DNA of 45,204 nt from positions 1 to 45,204 of IMG/VR virus record IMGVR_UViG_3300046777_001421. One strand, 5' to 3'. Positions 25,081-32,763 of this stretch are shown piece after piece (position 1 is the stretch's first letter; each line of letters begins with the position of its first letter). A program made the translations under genes and the position numbers. The notes under the pieces are model-generated. The model saw only the letters and a list, made by a program, of their open reading frames with translations. It was not told where the DNA came from and did no database searches. Source of the DNA: a virus.

Positions 25081-27068
25081 TGGCTGATCCGTATGTTGGC
25101 GCCGCACGCGCCGCCTTGGGCCAAGGCCTGGGCATGGGCTGGGGCGATGAGGCTGAAGCCTGGATGCGATCCAAGCTCTATGGCGAGCCATACGAACAAG
25201 CTCTGAATCAGATTCGCAAGGAATACGCTCAGTATTCCAAAGAATATCCGATCAGCTCGACCGCCCTTGAGTTTGGCGGCGGCGCGGCTCCGGCTGTTGC
25301 CGCTATGTTGGTGCCTGGCGGTCAAGCTGCCGGCGCCAGTCAGTTGGGCACCTCGACCATGGGAGCGCTGGCCAGATTGGCCGCTCTTGGCGGGACAACC
25401 GGCGCTGTGTCAGGCGCTGGCTCGGCTGAAGAGGGGCAGCGGATTCCTGGCGCCGTATCAGGCGCGACTTTGGGCACAATCCTTGGTGTTGGTACCCCCG
25501 TGGCCATGCGAGGCGCCACAGGGGCCGCCCGGTGGCTGCGTGAACGGCTGGCGCCAACGGAAGGCGTTATTGCGCAACGTGCTGGCGAGAAAATGACCCA
25601 AGCCATGCGCGAGTCAAACCTCACGCCTCAGCAGATCGAGCAGATGGCTGCGCGCGATCGCGCCATGGGCGTGCCAAGCGTGGTGGCCAACGTGGACAAC
25701 GCCATGGCAGATTTGGCCGAGGCCGTTGCTCAGCGCACTGGAAAAGGCACCCGCCAAGTTGAGAAAACGCTCACTCAGCAAAAAACCGGCGCACGTGAGC
25801 GCACCTATCAGCAGGTTCAGAAGGGCCTGCAGCCTGGCGACTACTATGCAGACGAAGCCAAAATGGTCAAAGATCTGCGTGAAAAGGCTCGAAACGTCTA
25901 CGACGAGGCTTATGCCTGGGGCGATGTAGACGATCCGCGCATCGTCGAGGCTTTGAAGAACCCCAGGTTCCAGGAATTCTTCGCCAAAGCTCGCGGAATC
26001 GCCGACACAGAGGCACAGGCGGCCAAACTGCGTGGAGAGGATCCGAGCAAGTTTGCGTTGCCCGAGATTTACAAGCCCACTGGCAAGTTCACCGAATCCG
26101 GAGCCGAAGTCATGGAGCTCACCAAGCTCCCCGATGTGCGCACTTTGGACTACATCAAGCGCGGCATCGATGCCACAATCGAATCGGGCTTTGCCGGCAA
26201 AGGCATGTCCACCGCCGAGGCCAGTGCGCTGCGTGATCTGCGCAAGCAATTTGTGAACGCCATCGACGAAAACGTGCCGGCCTACAAGGACGCCCGTAAG
26301 GCCTACGCTGGCGACATGGAAGTTCTGGACGCCATGCGCACCGGCATGGAGGATTTCCGCAAGCTCGACCACGAGCAGGTGATTAAGATGGTGGCTGGCA
26401 TGGGCGACGCTGAAAAAACGGCATTCCGAACCGGCGTGGCTCGAAATTTGTACGGCCAGATCATGGATCCGTCGACGAATTTCAACGCGGCAAGCCGGCT
26501 CATCAACTCGCCTGAAACGGCTGCCAAGCTGCAGCCGTTATTTGACGATCCCGCGCACTTCCGATTGTTCAAGGCAGCTCTGGAGCGCGAGGCGCAGTTG
26601 TTTGCTCAGTCGAACAAGATCCTTGCCGGCTCCCAGACGGCCAAGCGCGGTGCCATGAAGGAAGCTCTGGAAGAGCAGCCAGGTGTCGGCCAGGCAATGG
26701 TTCAATCGATCACCGGTGGATTCTGGCCCGCTTTGAGCAGCATGGCCGCTCGTCTGGCCAACAAGTCAACCATGACGCCCCAGGTGGCCGACAAACTCGC
26801 CGAAATGCTGATGGCCAAGGACCCGCACGAGGTGGCCGCTGTGGTGAAGTTCCTGGAGCAGCACGCCGCCGAACAGGCGCCTCGCGCTGTGCGTGGTACC
26901 GCCGCCGAGCGTGGCGCTGTGATGGGCGGTGCGACCACCGTGTGGCCGGCTCCAAGTGGTGAGCAGCAGACGCCGGAGCCCACCAGCATTGAAACGGATA
27001 TTGAAGCTCAACCTACGTCTGGAATTCCGTCCATTGAGGCCGACATCGAGGCCGCAGGACGCAAGTAA
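25080..27068 (+). CDS. Putative DNA ejection / internal virion protein
   Basis: 662 residues from ATG 25080, which shares a base with the preceding TGA. GTG 25077 is an alternative. The N-terminal third has Gly/Ala-rich hydrophobic stretches (FGGGAAPAVAAMLVPGGQAAG, LARLAALGGTTGAVSGAGS) fit for membrane insertion. The middle is a charged helical region (VEKTLTQQKTGARERTYQQV). The C-terminus has a tandem IE(T/A)DIEA unit. Last gene of the late module, followed by a strong terminator. Similar proteins often resemble P22 gp16 or gp20, but no direct homology is claimed. Confidence 0.72.
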   Translation: MADPYVGAARAALGQGLGMGWGDEAEAWMRSKLYGEPYEQALNQIRKEYAQYSKEYPISSTALEFGGGAAPAVAAMLVPGGQAAGASQLGTSTMGALARLAALGGTTGAVSGAGSAEEGQRIPGAVSGATLGTILGVGTPVAMRGATGAARWLRERLAPTEGVIAQRAGEKMTQAMRESNLTPQQIEQMAARDRAMGVPSVVANVDNAMADLAEAVAQRTGKGTRQVEKTLTQQKTGARERTYQQVQKGLQPGDYYADEAKMVKDLREKARNVYDEAYAWGDVDDPRIVEALKNPRFQEFFAKARGIADTEAQAAKLRGEDPSKFALPEIYKPTGKFTESGAEVMELTKLPDVRTLDYIKRGIDATIESGFAGKGMSTAEASALRDLRKQFVNAIDENVPAYKDARKAYAGDMEVLDAMRTGMEDFRKLDHEQVIKMVAGMGDAEKTAFRTGVARNLYGQIMDPSTNFNAASRLINSPETAAKLQPLFDDPAHFRLFKAALEREAQLFAQSNKILAGSQTAKRGAMKEALEEQPGVGQAMVQSITGGFWPALSSMAARLANKSTMTPQVADKLAEMLMAKDPHEVAAVVKFLEQHAAEQAPRAVRGTAAERGAVMGGATTVWPAPSGEQQTPEPTSIETDIEAQPTSGIPSIEADIEAAGRK

Positions 27069-27102
27069 TCGCAGTTGTCTCCTGTTCCCTGGGGGAACTT
27101 TG

Positions 27103-27129
27103 CCCCGCCCTAACCCGGCGGGGTTTTTT
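27103..27129 (+). terminator. Rho-independent terminator of the late operon
   Basis: CCCCGCC (27103-27109) and GGCGGGG (27117-27123) form a perfect 7-bp stem around a 7-base loop, followed by TTTTTT (27124-27129). It ends the + strand module. There is no T-tract in the opposite direction, so it is one-way even though the gene pair converges. Confidence 0.9.
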
Positions 27130-27304
27130 CTGGGGTGACGAATCCAACTTGGTCGTGTAGGTCTAGGATGATGCGCAGATGCTCGGCGGCATGCGACTGG
27201 CCGTCCCGCTCGGCTGTTGTGATCGCAGCCTGTAGCTCCGCCGCCGTTTTGCCCCAGTGCAGGCCTGGGCCCAAGATGCTGGCGATGTAGGGCCAGGGAT
27301 TCAA
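27110..27304 (-). CDS. Small protein, unknown, last gene of the early operon
   Basis: 64 residues starting MNPWPYIASILGPGLHWGK. Its stop lies inside the late terminator hairpin. Two helices (ELQAAITTAERDG and AAEHLRIILDLHD) are likely. The ATG overlaps the stop of the upstream gene as ATGA. No family recognised, but coupling to a continuous string of genes supports it as real. Confidence 0.65.
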   Translation of the reverse strand: MNPWPYIASILGPGLHWGKTAAELQAAITTAERDGQSHAAEHLRIILDLHDQVGFVTPEKTPPG

Positions 27305-27495
27305 GATGCGCTGATCCGGATTGTTTTTGGATCTGATGCCATCGTGACCGAGTCCACCATGGCTTTCAGCGCCGTGATCTGCTCAGCCATGCACTGGTTT
27401 TCCCGCTCCAGCCGCTCATTGCGCGCCCTCAGCAGCCGGTTCTCGTGGTCAAGGTCGGCCACCATCATGTCGAGTTGCATCTCTTCTGGGGTCAC
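27301..27495 (-). CDS. Short coiled-coil protein
   Basis: 64 residues. DLDHENRLLRARNERLEREN is a clear leucine-heptad coil. Coupled by ATGA overlaps at both ends. Probably a small oligomerising or adaptor protein. No family assigned. Confidence 0.68.
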   Translation of the reverse strand: MTPEEMQLDMMVADLDHENRLLRARNERLERENQCMAEQITALKAMVDSVTMASDPKTIRISAS

Positions 27496-27695
27496 TTTGC
27501 GCCTCCAAGCAGCATGGCTGCAACGCTTTTGGCATGTTTGATGTTGGTTATTGGGTCTGGATCAAACCGAATTATGAGATACCGTCCATGATCGTCTTTA
27601 AGACTTGTCACAGCAATCAGTAACGCTTCGGCCAAACCGTCAACGGTTGTTTTGTCGAGTCCGTTGATAAGACTCTGTGAATCAAATTGCTTCAT
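27492..27695 (-). CDS. Small protein, unknown
   Basis: 67 residues with a helix-strand-helix look (LAEALLIAVTSLKDDHGRY, LIIRFDPDPITN, HAKSVAAMLLGG). It overlaps both neighbours at the stop and start. No motif points to a function. Confidence 0.65.
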   Translation of the reverse strand: MKQFDSQSLINGLDKTTVDGLAEALLIAVTSLKDDHGRYLIIRFDPDPITNIKHAKSVAAMLLGGAK

Positions 27696-28216
27696 AGGTC
27701 CATCACCTCCACGTCATGCGGCCGTTTCTTGCCGTCTAAGATTTCACGAATTCTGATTTCTGTTTTTCTGTGCGCTTGCAACATCGTCCTGGCGGGCAGC
27801 GCGTCGAGCAGATCTCCGTAGTCCGCCAAAACGGCTCGCACGGCCTGTATGCCGGCTCCGTCTAGCCGAATGTTACCGCCGGCCTTATAACGCCGTCCAG
27901 CCGTTGCAAGCGCCTGCACAGCGTCTGACAGCAGGCCCGATGCGTCCGTTATTTCAACCGAGTCGCCATCGCAGTCCAGCCATGGACCCTGGGTAATAAA
28001 CGTCTCCATGATGTTTACCGCATCGCTTACAACGCGCCAGTCGTCCCTGGTCGGATGGGGAGATTTTTCCAGCGCATCAAGCCCCTGGTGCATGCGTGTG
28101 AGCTGGTGCACTCGGTGCCTGCTCGGTAGCGGCTCGCTGGGGCTGGCCATCATCACATCAATCAAGCTGTAGTGGTAGATGTGGACGGTTTTACGGTTCT
28201 GTTTTTTGCGTTTCAT
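27692..28216 (-). CDS. Conserved phage protein, unknown function
   Basis: 174 residues from ATG 28216, which overlaps the upstream stop as ATGA. A longer frame reaches 28309 but would run through the upstream gene. A basic N-terminus (MKRKKQNRKTVHIY) precedes a helical body with DDWRVVSDAVNIMETFI, TAGRRYKAGGNIRL and a pattern of short helices near the end (AHRKTEIRIREIL). It recalls a widespread betaproteobacterial phage family of unknown role, usually found near early operons. Confidence 0.7.
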   Translation of the reverse strand: MKRKKQNRKTVHIYHYSLIDVMMASPSEPLPSRHRVHQLTRMHQGLDALEKSPHPTRDDWRVVSDAVNIMETFITQGPWLDCDGDSVEITDASGLLSDAVQALATAGRRYKAGGNIRLDGAGIQAVRAVLADYGDLLDALPARTMLQAHRKTEIRIREILDGKKRPHDVEVMDL

Positions 28217-28452
28217 ATTCCAGCAAGTTTCTGCGCAGCTCTGTGCAGCCGCGCGTTGAACCAGCGCCTGATCGCATAGCTGCGCAGCAGGCTGATGAGG
28301 GTGAACCAAGCGCCGATCGCCAGGTTGTCCGACAACGGGATGTGAATGCCAAACATCGGGAAGATGACCAATTGGCTTGCCAGCGCAACGCCGTAGCCAA
28401 TCACCACGTTGAACACGGACTCGATCAGCGAGGCGGTGCGGGACTGGTTCAT
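28213..28452 (-). CDS. DUF7220-like two-helix membrane protein
   Basis: 79 residues. It begins MNQSRTASLIESVFNVVIGY and has two membrane helices (VVIGYGVALASQLVIFPMFG and NLAIGAWFTLISLLRSYAI), then a basic tail (RRWFNARLHRAAQK). This SRTxSLxEsxxNxxxGYG pattern is that of the DUF7220 family found in many phages. Function unknown. Start and stop both overlap neighbours. Confidence 0.75.
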   Translation of the reverse strand: MNQSRTASLIESVFNVVIGYGVALASQLVIFPMFGIHIPLSDNLAIGAWFTLISLLRSYAIRRWFNARLHRAAQKLAGI

Positions 28453-28607
28453 GGCTCCGACCTTTTAACGATCATTGCCGGAATAGTCAGCGTTTGCACG
28501 ATCAACTTGTTTTGATGAACAATTTGCTCGTTTATGCTAATGATGCGCTCAATCAATTCCAGTATTTCAGGAGTTGCAGATATGGGAATCGGTTCGTATT
28601 CATTCAT
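28449..28607 (-). CDS. Small protein, unknown
   Basis: 52 residues (MNEYEPIPISATPEILELIE and so on). The ATG at 28607 and the TGA at 28451-28449 each overlap a neighbour in the ATGA manner, which is strong evidence that it is translated. A single helix with alternating Ile, Glu and Gln spans residues 14-42. No function known. Confidence 0.6.
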   Translation of the reverse strand: MNEYEPIPISATPEILELIERIISINEQIVHQNKLIVQTLTIPAMIVKRSEP

Positions 28608-28810
28608 TGGTCGTCCCCCTTTGCGTCCTCAAACATCCAGTCCTCAACATCCTGGAGCCGGTAGCGAACGTGGCCGCGAGGGCCGTCTCCAATTTTGAAA
28701 AACTTAGGTCCACGGCCAGCCAAGCGCCAGTTTTCCAGCGTGCCGACAGAAATTTTGATCAGTTGGGAGACCTCTTGCGGCGTCAGCATTTGGTTTTCAA
28801 ATTTCTCCAT
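28604..28810 (-). CDS. AlpA/excisionase-like helix-turn-helix protein
   Basis: 68 residues. LTPQEVSQLIKISVGTLENW followed by RLAGRGPKFFKIGD and VRYRLQDVEDWM is the MerR-like winged HTH of the AlpA/Xis/HTH_17 class. These proteins bind DNA as transcription activators or recombination directionality factors. No integrase is in this window, so a regulatory role is as likely as excision. AAAGGAG precedes the ATG, and a perfect hairpin lies directly upstream. Confidence 0.82.
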   Translation of the reverse strand: MEKFENQMLTPQEVSQLIKISVGTLENWRLAGRGPKFFKIGDGPRGHVRYRLQDVEDWMFEDAKGDDQ

Positions 28811-28824
28811 TCGGTACTCCTTTA

Positions 28825-28844
28825 GGACCGCCCGAAAGCGGTCC
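28825..28844 (-). promoter_or_regulatory. Stem-loop directly upstream of the HTH gene's ribosome-binding site
   Basis: GGACCGC (28825-28831) and GCGGTCC (28838-28844) form a perfect 7-bp stem with a 6-base loop. On the - strand the hairpin is followed at once by TAAAGGAG, so it may control entry to the HTH gene. On the + strand it is followed by TTGTTTT and could act as a weak antisense terminator. Confidence 0.45.
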
Positions 28845-28849
28845 TTGTT

Positions 28850-29056
28850 TTACTCAGCAGCCGGTGCGGGAGTGTTGGGATCCACGACCGGAATGTTTTG
28901 CGCTTCAGCTTGCGCCTTTGCCTGCATCTCAATGTTGTTGCGCAGCACCCAGGCGTTGCTCCTGGTGGGCAAGTCGCTCAGGATGGCGTGCAAAAAGTTG
29001 TACTCGCCGATGGTGAGTTTGATGTTCAGCGTTTGTTCGGGGGTGGGTTGGTTCAT
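28850..29056 (-). CDS. Small protein, unknown
   Basis: 68 residues from ATG 29056. A GTG at 29065 overlapping the upstream stop (GTGA) is the alternative start. LNIKLTIGEYNFLHAILSDLPTRS is a strand-helix core, resembling small phage proteins with an NxxLxxLxxLP-type helix. The C-terminus is Ala/Gln/Pro-rich and probably loose. No function known. Confidence 0.65.
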   Translation of the reverse strand: MNQPTPEQTLNIKLTIGEYNFLHAILSDLPTRSNAWVLRNNIEMQAKAQAEAQNIPVVDPNTPAPAAE

Positions 29057-29061
29057 GGTTT

Positions 29062-29871
29062 TCACTTTGCTGTGTATGTGCCAATTAGCACGGGAATTTC
29101 TTTAATTTCGCTGGCAACGATCTCGGTCAGCTCCTTGGCCATCTCTTCGTTGTGCTGCTCCATGTTCTGGATGCGCAACGTAATGGCCGGTTTTTCGCCA
29201 CCAGTGCGAACGCCAAGGCGCATCACAAACAGGCGGCTTTGCAGTCCGTGGTAAGGCACGGTCTCAAAATAAATCAGCGTCGGCAGCGGCTCAGTGCTGG
29301 TGGCCTGCACACTTTCGAATGCGCTGCGGCTGGCAGATAGCTGCTTTTCCTGGCTTTCCATCTTGCGCATGGACTCGATGCTGACCTTGCGCACAGCGGC
29401 GATTGCTTTAGGGTTTGCAATGTTGCCCTCTTCGTTGTAGCAAGACACCAGGCTTGGCCAGTCCTCCATAAACTCGGCCACCTCTTGCTGGCTTCGTGGC
29501 TGGCCGTTTGCAATTTGATTCATTGCCATAAAAGCGGCCGTGGCCTTTGGTGCAAACTCGGCGGTGTTGTCGGCGTGGCCGGGCGTCTCGGGAGCTCCAA
29601 GATTGAGCACCGCAATTGCGCGCATGGCCTCTGCGTTTACAAATACCGTGGCGCCTGTTTCGGCATGCTGGTCAACGTAGGCAGCGAAGTCATCAACCGC
29701 GCTTGTTTTCATAGATCCAATTGCGCGGCGACGATTTGACATCCATTTTTCAACGTCGTGCAGTTTGTAGTCTGACGGCATCGCGGCAACATAACGTGCA
29801 GGTACCCTGTCATTTGCCGCATCAATTGAATGCCCCTCTTGCAGCGCCTGGAGTGTTTCTTTGTCGATCAT
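29062..29871 (-). CDS. DUF2303 (YfdQ-like) protein
   Basis: 269 residues. The early RYVAAMPSDYKLHDVEKWM segment, the ADNTAEFAPKATAAFMAMN stretch (LGAPETPGHADN before it) and DFAAYVDQHAETGATVFVNA match the DUF2303 family, found beside recombination genes in many prophages. In family terms no activity is established. GGAG lies before the ATG. Its neighbours (118-residue protein, RecT, YqaJ exonuclease) point to DNA recombination or replication. Confidence 0.82.
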   Translation of the reverse strand: MIDKETLQALQEGHSIDAANDRVPARYVAAMPSDYKLHDVEKWMSNRRRAIGSMKTSAVDDFAAYVDQHAETGATVFVNAEAMRAIAVLNLGAPETPGHADNTAEFAPKATAAFMAMNQIANGQPRSQQEVAEFMEDWPSLVSCYNEEGNIANPKAIAAVRKVSIESMRKMESQEKQLSASRSAFESVQATSTEPLPTLIYFETVPYHGLQSRLFVMRLGVRTGGEKPAITLRIQNMEQHNEEMAKELTEIVASEIKEIPVLIGTYTAK

Positions 29872-29880
29872 GGCGGCTCC

Positions 29881-30237
29881 TTAAACCAGCTCGCCTTGCT
29901 TGCCCATCAGCGAGGGCTGAGCGAGCGAGAGGGCGCCATATTTGCCAACGTGCAGGACGGTGGCGCGTTTTTCTTCCTCGCCGGACTTGCCGTCCAGCGT
30001 GGGCTTGACGAATTTCAGCGTGTGCTCGCAGCGCACCTGGCCGGTGCCTGCAATCTGCGAGAACGACAGCTTGATGTTGACCTCGCCGACCTTGTCGTGG
30101 TCGGTGCAGGCGGCCGCAACTTGCGACAGGGCAATCGAGAGCTTGCGCTCAAAAATGCCGCCGTCCAGGTCGGTAAAAAACTCGGAAACATCGGTCGCGG
30201 CTGCGACGCTGATGGGGACTGCTTTTTGGTCACTCAT
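29881..30237 (-). CDS. Conserved early phage protein next to recombination genes
   Basis: 118 residues. VAAATDVSEFFTDLDGGIFERKLSI, then VNIKLSFSQIAGTGQVRCEH and TVLHVGKYGALSLAQPS, give a mainly beta fold. I recall similar proteins adjacent to DUF2303 and RecT in other phages, but without a known function. GGAG precedes the ATG. Size and beta pattern are compatible with a nucleic-acid-binding fold, but no known motif is present. Confidence 0.7.
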   Translation of the reverse strand: MSDQKAVPISVAAATDVSEFFTDLDGGIFERKLSIALSQVAAACTDHDKVGEVNIKLSFSQIAGTGQVRCEHTLKFVKPTLDGKSGEEEKRATVLHVGKYGALSLAQPSLMGKQGELV

Positions 30238-30332
30238 GGTGTGCTCCTGGGTTAAAAAATGGGTGGGGTACTCGCTGCACCGCTACCGCCAGGGGTTAGC
30301 CCAGTTTCCCAGCATCCGCTTTCCCCCGTAAA

Positions 30333-30539
30333 TCAGTTTTCGAGGTCGTTGTTGTCCACGCGCTCGATGGGAATGCCAGCCTCCATGTAGTCGGCCACTT
30401 CAGCGGTGCTGGGCTTTTCGATGATGAACCTGTTTTTCATGAGGTGGCGCATCACCTGAGCCGGACTGCCGGCGCGAACCAAACGAATGTCGCCATCGGG
30501 TTGATCAACGTCTTTGATGAGGTAGATTAGGTATTTCAT
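30333..30539 (-). CDS. Small protein, unknown
   Basis: 68 residues, starting MKYLIYLIKDVDQPDGDIRL. An AGSPAQVMRHLMKNRFII helix and an acidic C-terminus (IERVDNNDLEN) follow. It reads as a compact alpha/beta protein of the kind seen near phage recombination genes. A 95-base gap separates it from the next gene, with no convincing signal seen in it. Confidence 0.62.
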   Translation of the reverse strand: MKYLIYLIKDVDQPDGDIRLVRAGSPAQVMRHLMKNRFIIEKPSTAEVADYMEAGIPIERVDNNDLEN

Positions 30540-30553
30540 TTCTGCGGGTCCTT

Positions 30554-31405
30554 TTAGATCGGGCTGTCAGCCGTGTCGTATTCCTGGCCGTCGTGCGGCA
30601 CCTCGGTGTGCGGCACATCGATCACGCCGTCGTCATCGGCCTGCGCCGCTGCGGGGACGTCCTGGGCCTGATCCACGGCTTTTTGCAGGCGGCTGGGGCG
30701 TCGGGTCGTCTGGGGTTTTTCGTTGGCCTGTGTGGGCGCTTCTGCGGGCTCCGGGGGCATAAACAGCTCGTCGTCTTCTTTGATCACACCGTCAATGTCG
30801 GTGGAGAGCGGCAGGCGCTTGCTGTGGCGGCGCACTACGGTTTTCTTAGCCATTTCGGCGAAGTCGGACACCCATGGGCCGGACTGGCCAGATCGGCTGC
30901 GTGCGCGAATTGCGTTGACGTCCTCTACGCTCATGACCTCGCGGGACTTTTCGCCGTCCTTCATGGTCACGATGGAGTACACCGCGATCAGCTTGCCTCG
31001 GTTGGCCAGAGCAGGCTTGTGCGTGATGTGCTCCTCGTCGCCCAAGCAAAAATCGAAGTTGTCGTTCTCGTAGACCGCCTGGACCGACCAAGTGCTGATC
31101 TCGCCCGAGTTGCGCACCAGCTTCATGATGCCAGCGACCATCGGCATCCATTGCGCCTGGTTCTTGAAGGTAACGATCGCGCCCTCGCGCCCGTCTGGCA
31201 ACAAGCCCATCTGCGCGGCCTTGGTGGCAGCGGCAAACAGCGTGCGCCGATCTGCCTCGAGCAGATTGGGGTTGGTCTGCACAGCGGTCAGCGTGACGCG
31301 CACAAACTTTTCAACACTCACGTGCGCGGGCAGCGCAGCCTTAAATTGCGGGGACATTTTTTCAATGGCACCACGCACCTCATTGATTACAGCGACTTGA
31401 CTCAT
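30554..31405 (-). CDS. recT: RecT-family single-strand annealing protein
   Basis: 283 residues from ATG 31405, with GGAG upstream. A longer in-frame extension to 31486 lacks a ribosome-binding site. The core has the RecT/RedBeta-like block NPNLLEADRRTLFAAATKAA followed by MGLLPDGREGAIVTF, then WMPMVAGIMKLVRNSGEI and FAEMAKKTVVRRHSKRLPLS. It anneals complementary single strands exposed by the partner exonuclease. The C-terminal 70 residues are acidic and Pro/Ala-rich, and probably flexible. The YqaJ exonuclease gene lies upstream. Confidence 0.9.
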   Translation of the reverse strand: MSQVAVINEVRGAIEKMSPQFKAALPAHVSVEKFVRVTLTAVQTNPNLLEADRRTLFAAATKAAQMGLLPDGREGAIVTFKNQAQWMPMVAGIMKLVRNSGEISTWSVQAVYENDNFDFCLGDEEHITHKPALANRGKLIAVYSIVTMKDGEKSREVMSVEDVNAIRARSRSGQSGPWVSDFAEMAKKTVVRRHSKRLPLSTDIDGVIKEDDELFMPPEPAEAPTQANEKPQTTRRPSRLQKAVDQAQDVPAAAQADDDGVIDVPHTEVPHDGQEYDTADSPI

Positions 31406-31424
31406 CTGAGTTGCTCCTGAAAAT

Positions 31425-31441
31425 ACCGGTGGCCGACCGGT
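31425..31441. repeat. Short inverted repeat in the recT leader
   Basis: ACCGGT at 31425-31430 and 31436-31441 are each palindromic and can pair with each other around five bases. They lie between recT's start and a possible -10 (TACACT on the - strand, 31493-31488). This may be an operator or just chance. Confidence 0.25.
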
Positions 31442-31496
31442 GGCGGGGTGGTTCCAAAAGCGGGTTTCGTGTTTGGAATTTCGCACCAGTGTACCA

Positions 31497-32450
31497 TTAT
31501 TTCGTGGGTTTGCGTGGGTTTATACGAAGATTTCTGAATCCTTTTCGACCGCCGTAGGTTTTGCCCACCATGTCGGCCGTAATAAGCGTTGGCGGGGTTT
31601 CGGCCTGCATCCCGGCGCTGATATTCCAGTATTGCGTGAGCACCTTTTCAGAGTCATCAATCCGCTGAAAAATCTTGGCCTTCGCCACTTCCTTGTCTTC
31701 GGCGGCGTTCTTCTCGGCTGCTGCGGCGCCTTTGTAATCCTCAATCAGTGCCTCCAGATCCAGGTCGCCCTCCGCGCTCAGAATCTTGCCCGGCTTGGCG
31801 TACTGGTTCATGCGAATGATCACCTCGGCGTCGCCTGGCATCACGGGGTCGGGTTCCAGGCCTGCGTCTACCGTTTTCCAGAATGCGGCTACCTTTGCAC
31901 GTATCGCGGCGATCACATCCTCATCGCGGTGGCGCTCGATCACCACGCCCCGGTTGCCCGCGATGAACGCGCCGATGAAGGCACGTTTGAAGCCGGACAC
32001 GGCCATCTGGTGCTGCACCTGCATTTCGATGTGCTCAGGGGCCTCGATCGTGCCGTCCTCGTGCTCAAGCCATCCGTCGCGGAACATCAGGTAGTCGACG
32101 TTCTTGATCTCCAGGTGCACCGGCTCACCCAAGTTGGTGATCACGAAGTCGAAGCTGGAGCCCATGCGCAGGTCGGGGTCACGGAAGTACTCTTTCATGG
32201 GCCGAATCTCCCAGCCCTGTTCCTCTGCGATGCCGTGCGCAATCGCGGCCTCCAGGCGGTTGCCCCACTTCATGCGCTCGTTGACAACGAACTCTGGCAC
32301 AAGGCCGGTTTTCTTGCGGTGCCAGAGGTCGTAGTGCGTGACGTAGGGCGACATGCCAAAGAGCGCCGCCGATTCGGTCGATGTGACGTCCAGCTTGCGC
32401 ATGGCCAGCCAGTGCTCCTGGTTGCTGGGGACGATGATTTCAGTTGCCAT
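31497..32450 (-). CDS. YqaJ-family exonuclease (recombinase partner)
   Basis: 317 residues from ATG 32450, with CGGAG upstream. The YqaJ/lambda-exonuclease nuclease signature is complete: VTSTESAALFGMSP, GNRLEAAIA (E67), MGSSFDF (D101), HLEIKN (E114, K116) and EMQVQHQMA (Q144, Q148). Together these form the PD-(D/E)xK core that digests 5' ends to give 3' overhangs for RecT. A helical Ala/Lys/Glu region (AAAAEKNAAEDKEVAKAK) and a basic C-terminus follow. It overlaps the upstream gene by 11 bases. Confidence 0.9.
   Translation of the reverse strand: MATEIIVPSNQEHWLAMRKLDVTSTESAALFGMSPYVTHYDLWHRKKTGLVPEFVVNERMKWGNRLEAAIAHGIAEEQGWEIRPMKEYFRDPDLRMGSSFDFVITNLGEPVHLEIKNVDYLMFRDGWLEHEDGTIEAPEHIEMQVQHQMAVSGFKRAFIGAFIAGNRGVVIERHRDEDVIAAIRAKVAAFWKTVDAGLEPDPVMPGDAEVIIRMNQYAKPGKILSAEGDLDLEALIEDYKGAAAAEKNAAEDKEVAKAKIFQRIDDSEKVLTQYWNISAGMQAETPPTLITADMVGKTYGGRKGFRNLRINPRKPTK
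31506..31521. repeat. 16-base repeat copy 1
   Basis: GGGTTTGCGTGGGTTT is identical to 37071-37086 in the divergent control region. This copy encodes the end of the exonuclease (PRKP) just before the recT leader. Confidence 0.5.
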
Positions 32451-32763
32451 GATTCGCTCCGATTTCTGCGGCCGCACGCACGATGGCGCGGCGGGTGGCG
32501 GCGTTTTTATCTGGGGTTGGTGGTTCTTGCAAAACAAGTCCCTCATGCGCCGATGTTGCAATCTCAGCATGCACAAAGTTTGGACGGAAGAAAACAGAGA
32601 TGTTCAGCTTCACCGCCAGTCGCAGCGCGTTGTCGTCGTCCTCGAGCGGATTCCATTCGTCCTCAAGGCCCTCAATCCACAGGCCGCGCTGATGGGCAGC
32701 AGGAATGATCACCTTAAGTCCCGCAGCTTTTGCAGCCGCCATCAACAGTTCGAGGTCATTCAT
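32440..32763 (-). CDS. Small protein, unknown, upstream of the exonuclease
   Basis: 107 residues from ATG 32763, with GGAGG upstream. A longer frame to 32784 exists. MNDLELLMAAAKAAGLKVII is followed by an acidic LEDEWNPLEDDDNALRLAVKL stretch, and ATRRAIVRAAAEIG ends the protein. Proteins of this pattern (the WNPLxDDxDALxLAVKL phrase) occur widely in phages, function unknown. Confidence 0.72.
   Translation of the reverse strand: MNDLELLMAAAKAAGLKVIIPAAHQRGLWIEGLEDEWNPLEDDDNALRLAVKLNISVFFRPNFVHAEIATSAHEGLVLQEPPTPDKNAATRRAIVRAAAEIGANHGN

Noticed and set aside
27301-27541. + strand frames opposite the small coiled-coil gene
   Set aside because: Shadow frames downstream of a strong terminator, while the - strand genes overlap neatly.
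30593-31420. 275-codon + strand frame opposite recT
   Set aside because: Antisense shadow of recT, with no RBS or domain.
31488-31493. TACACT on the - strand as a recT promoter
   Set aside because: The -10 is plausible, but no acceptable -35 lies at 16-18 bases, so it is kept only as a remark.
31440-32708. 422-codon + strand frame opposite the exonuclease
   Set aside because: Antisense shadow of the YqaJ gene. His/Val/Leu-rich, no family features.
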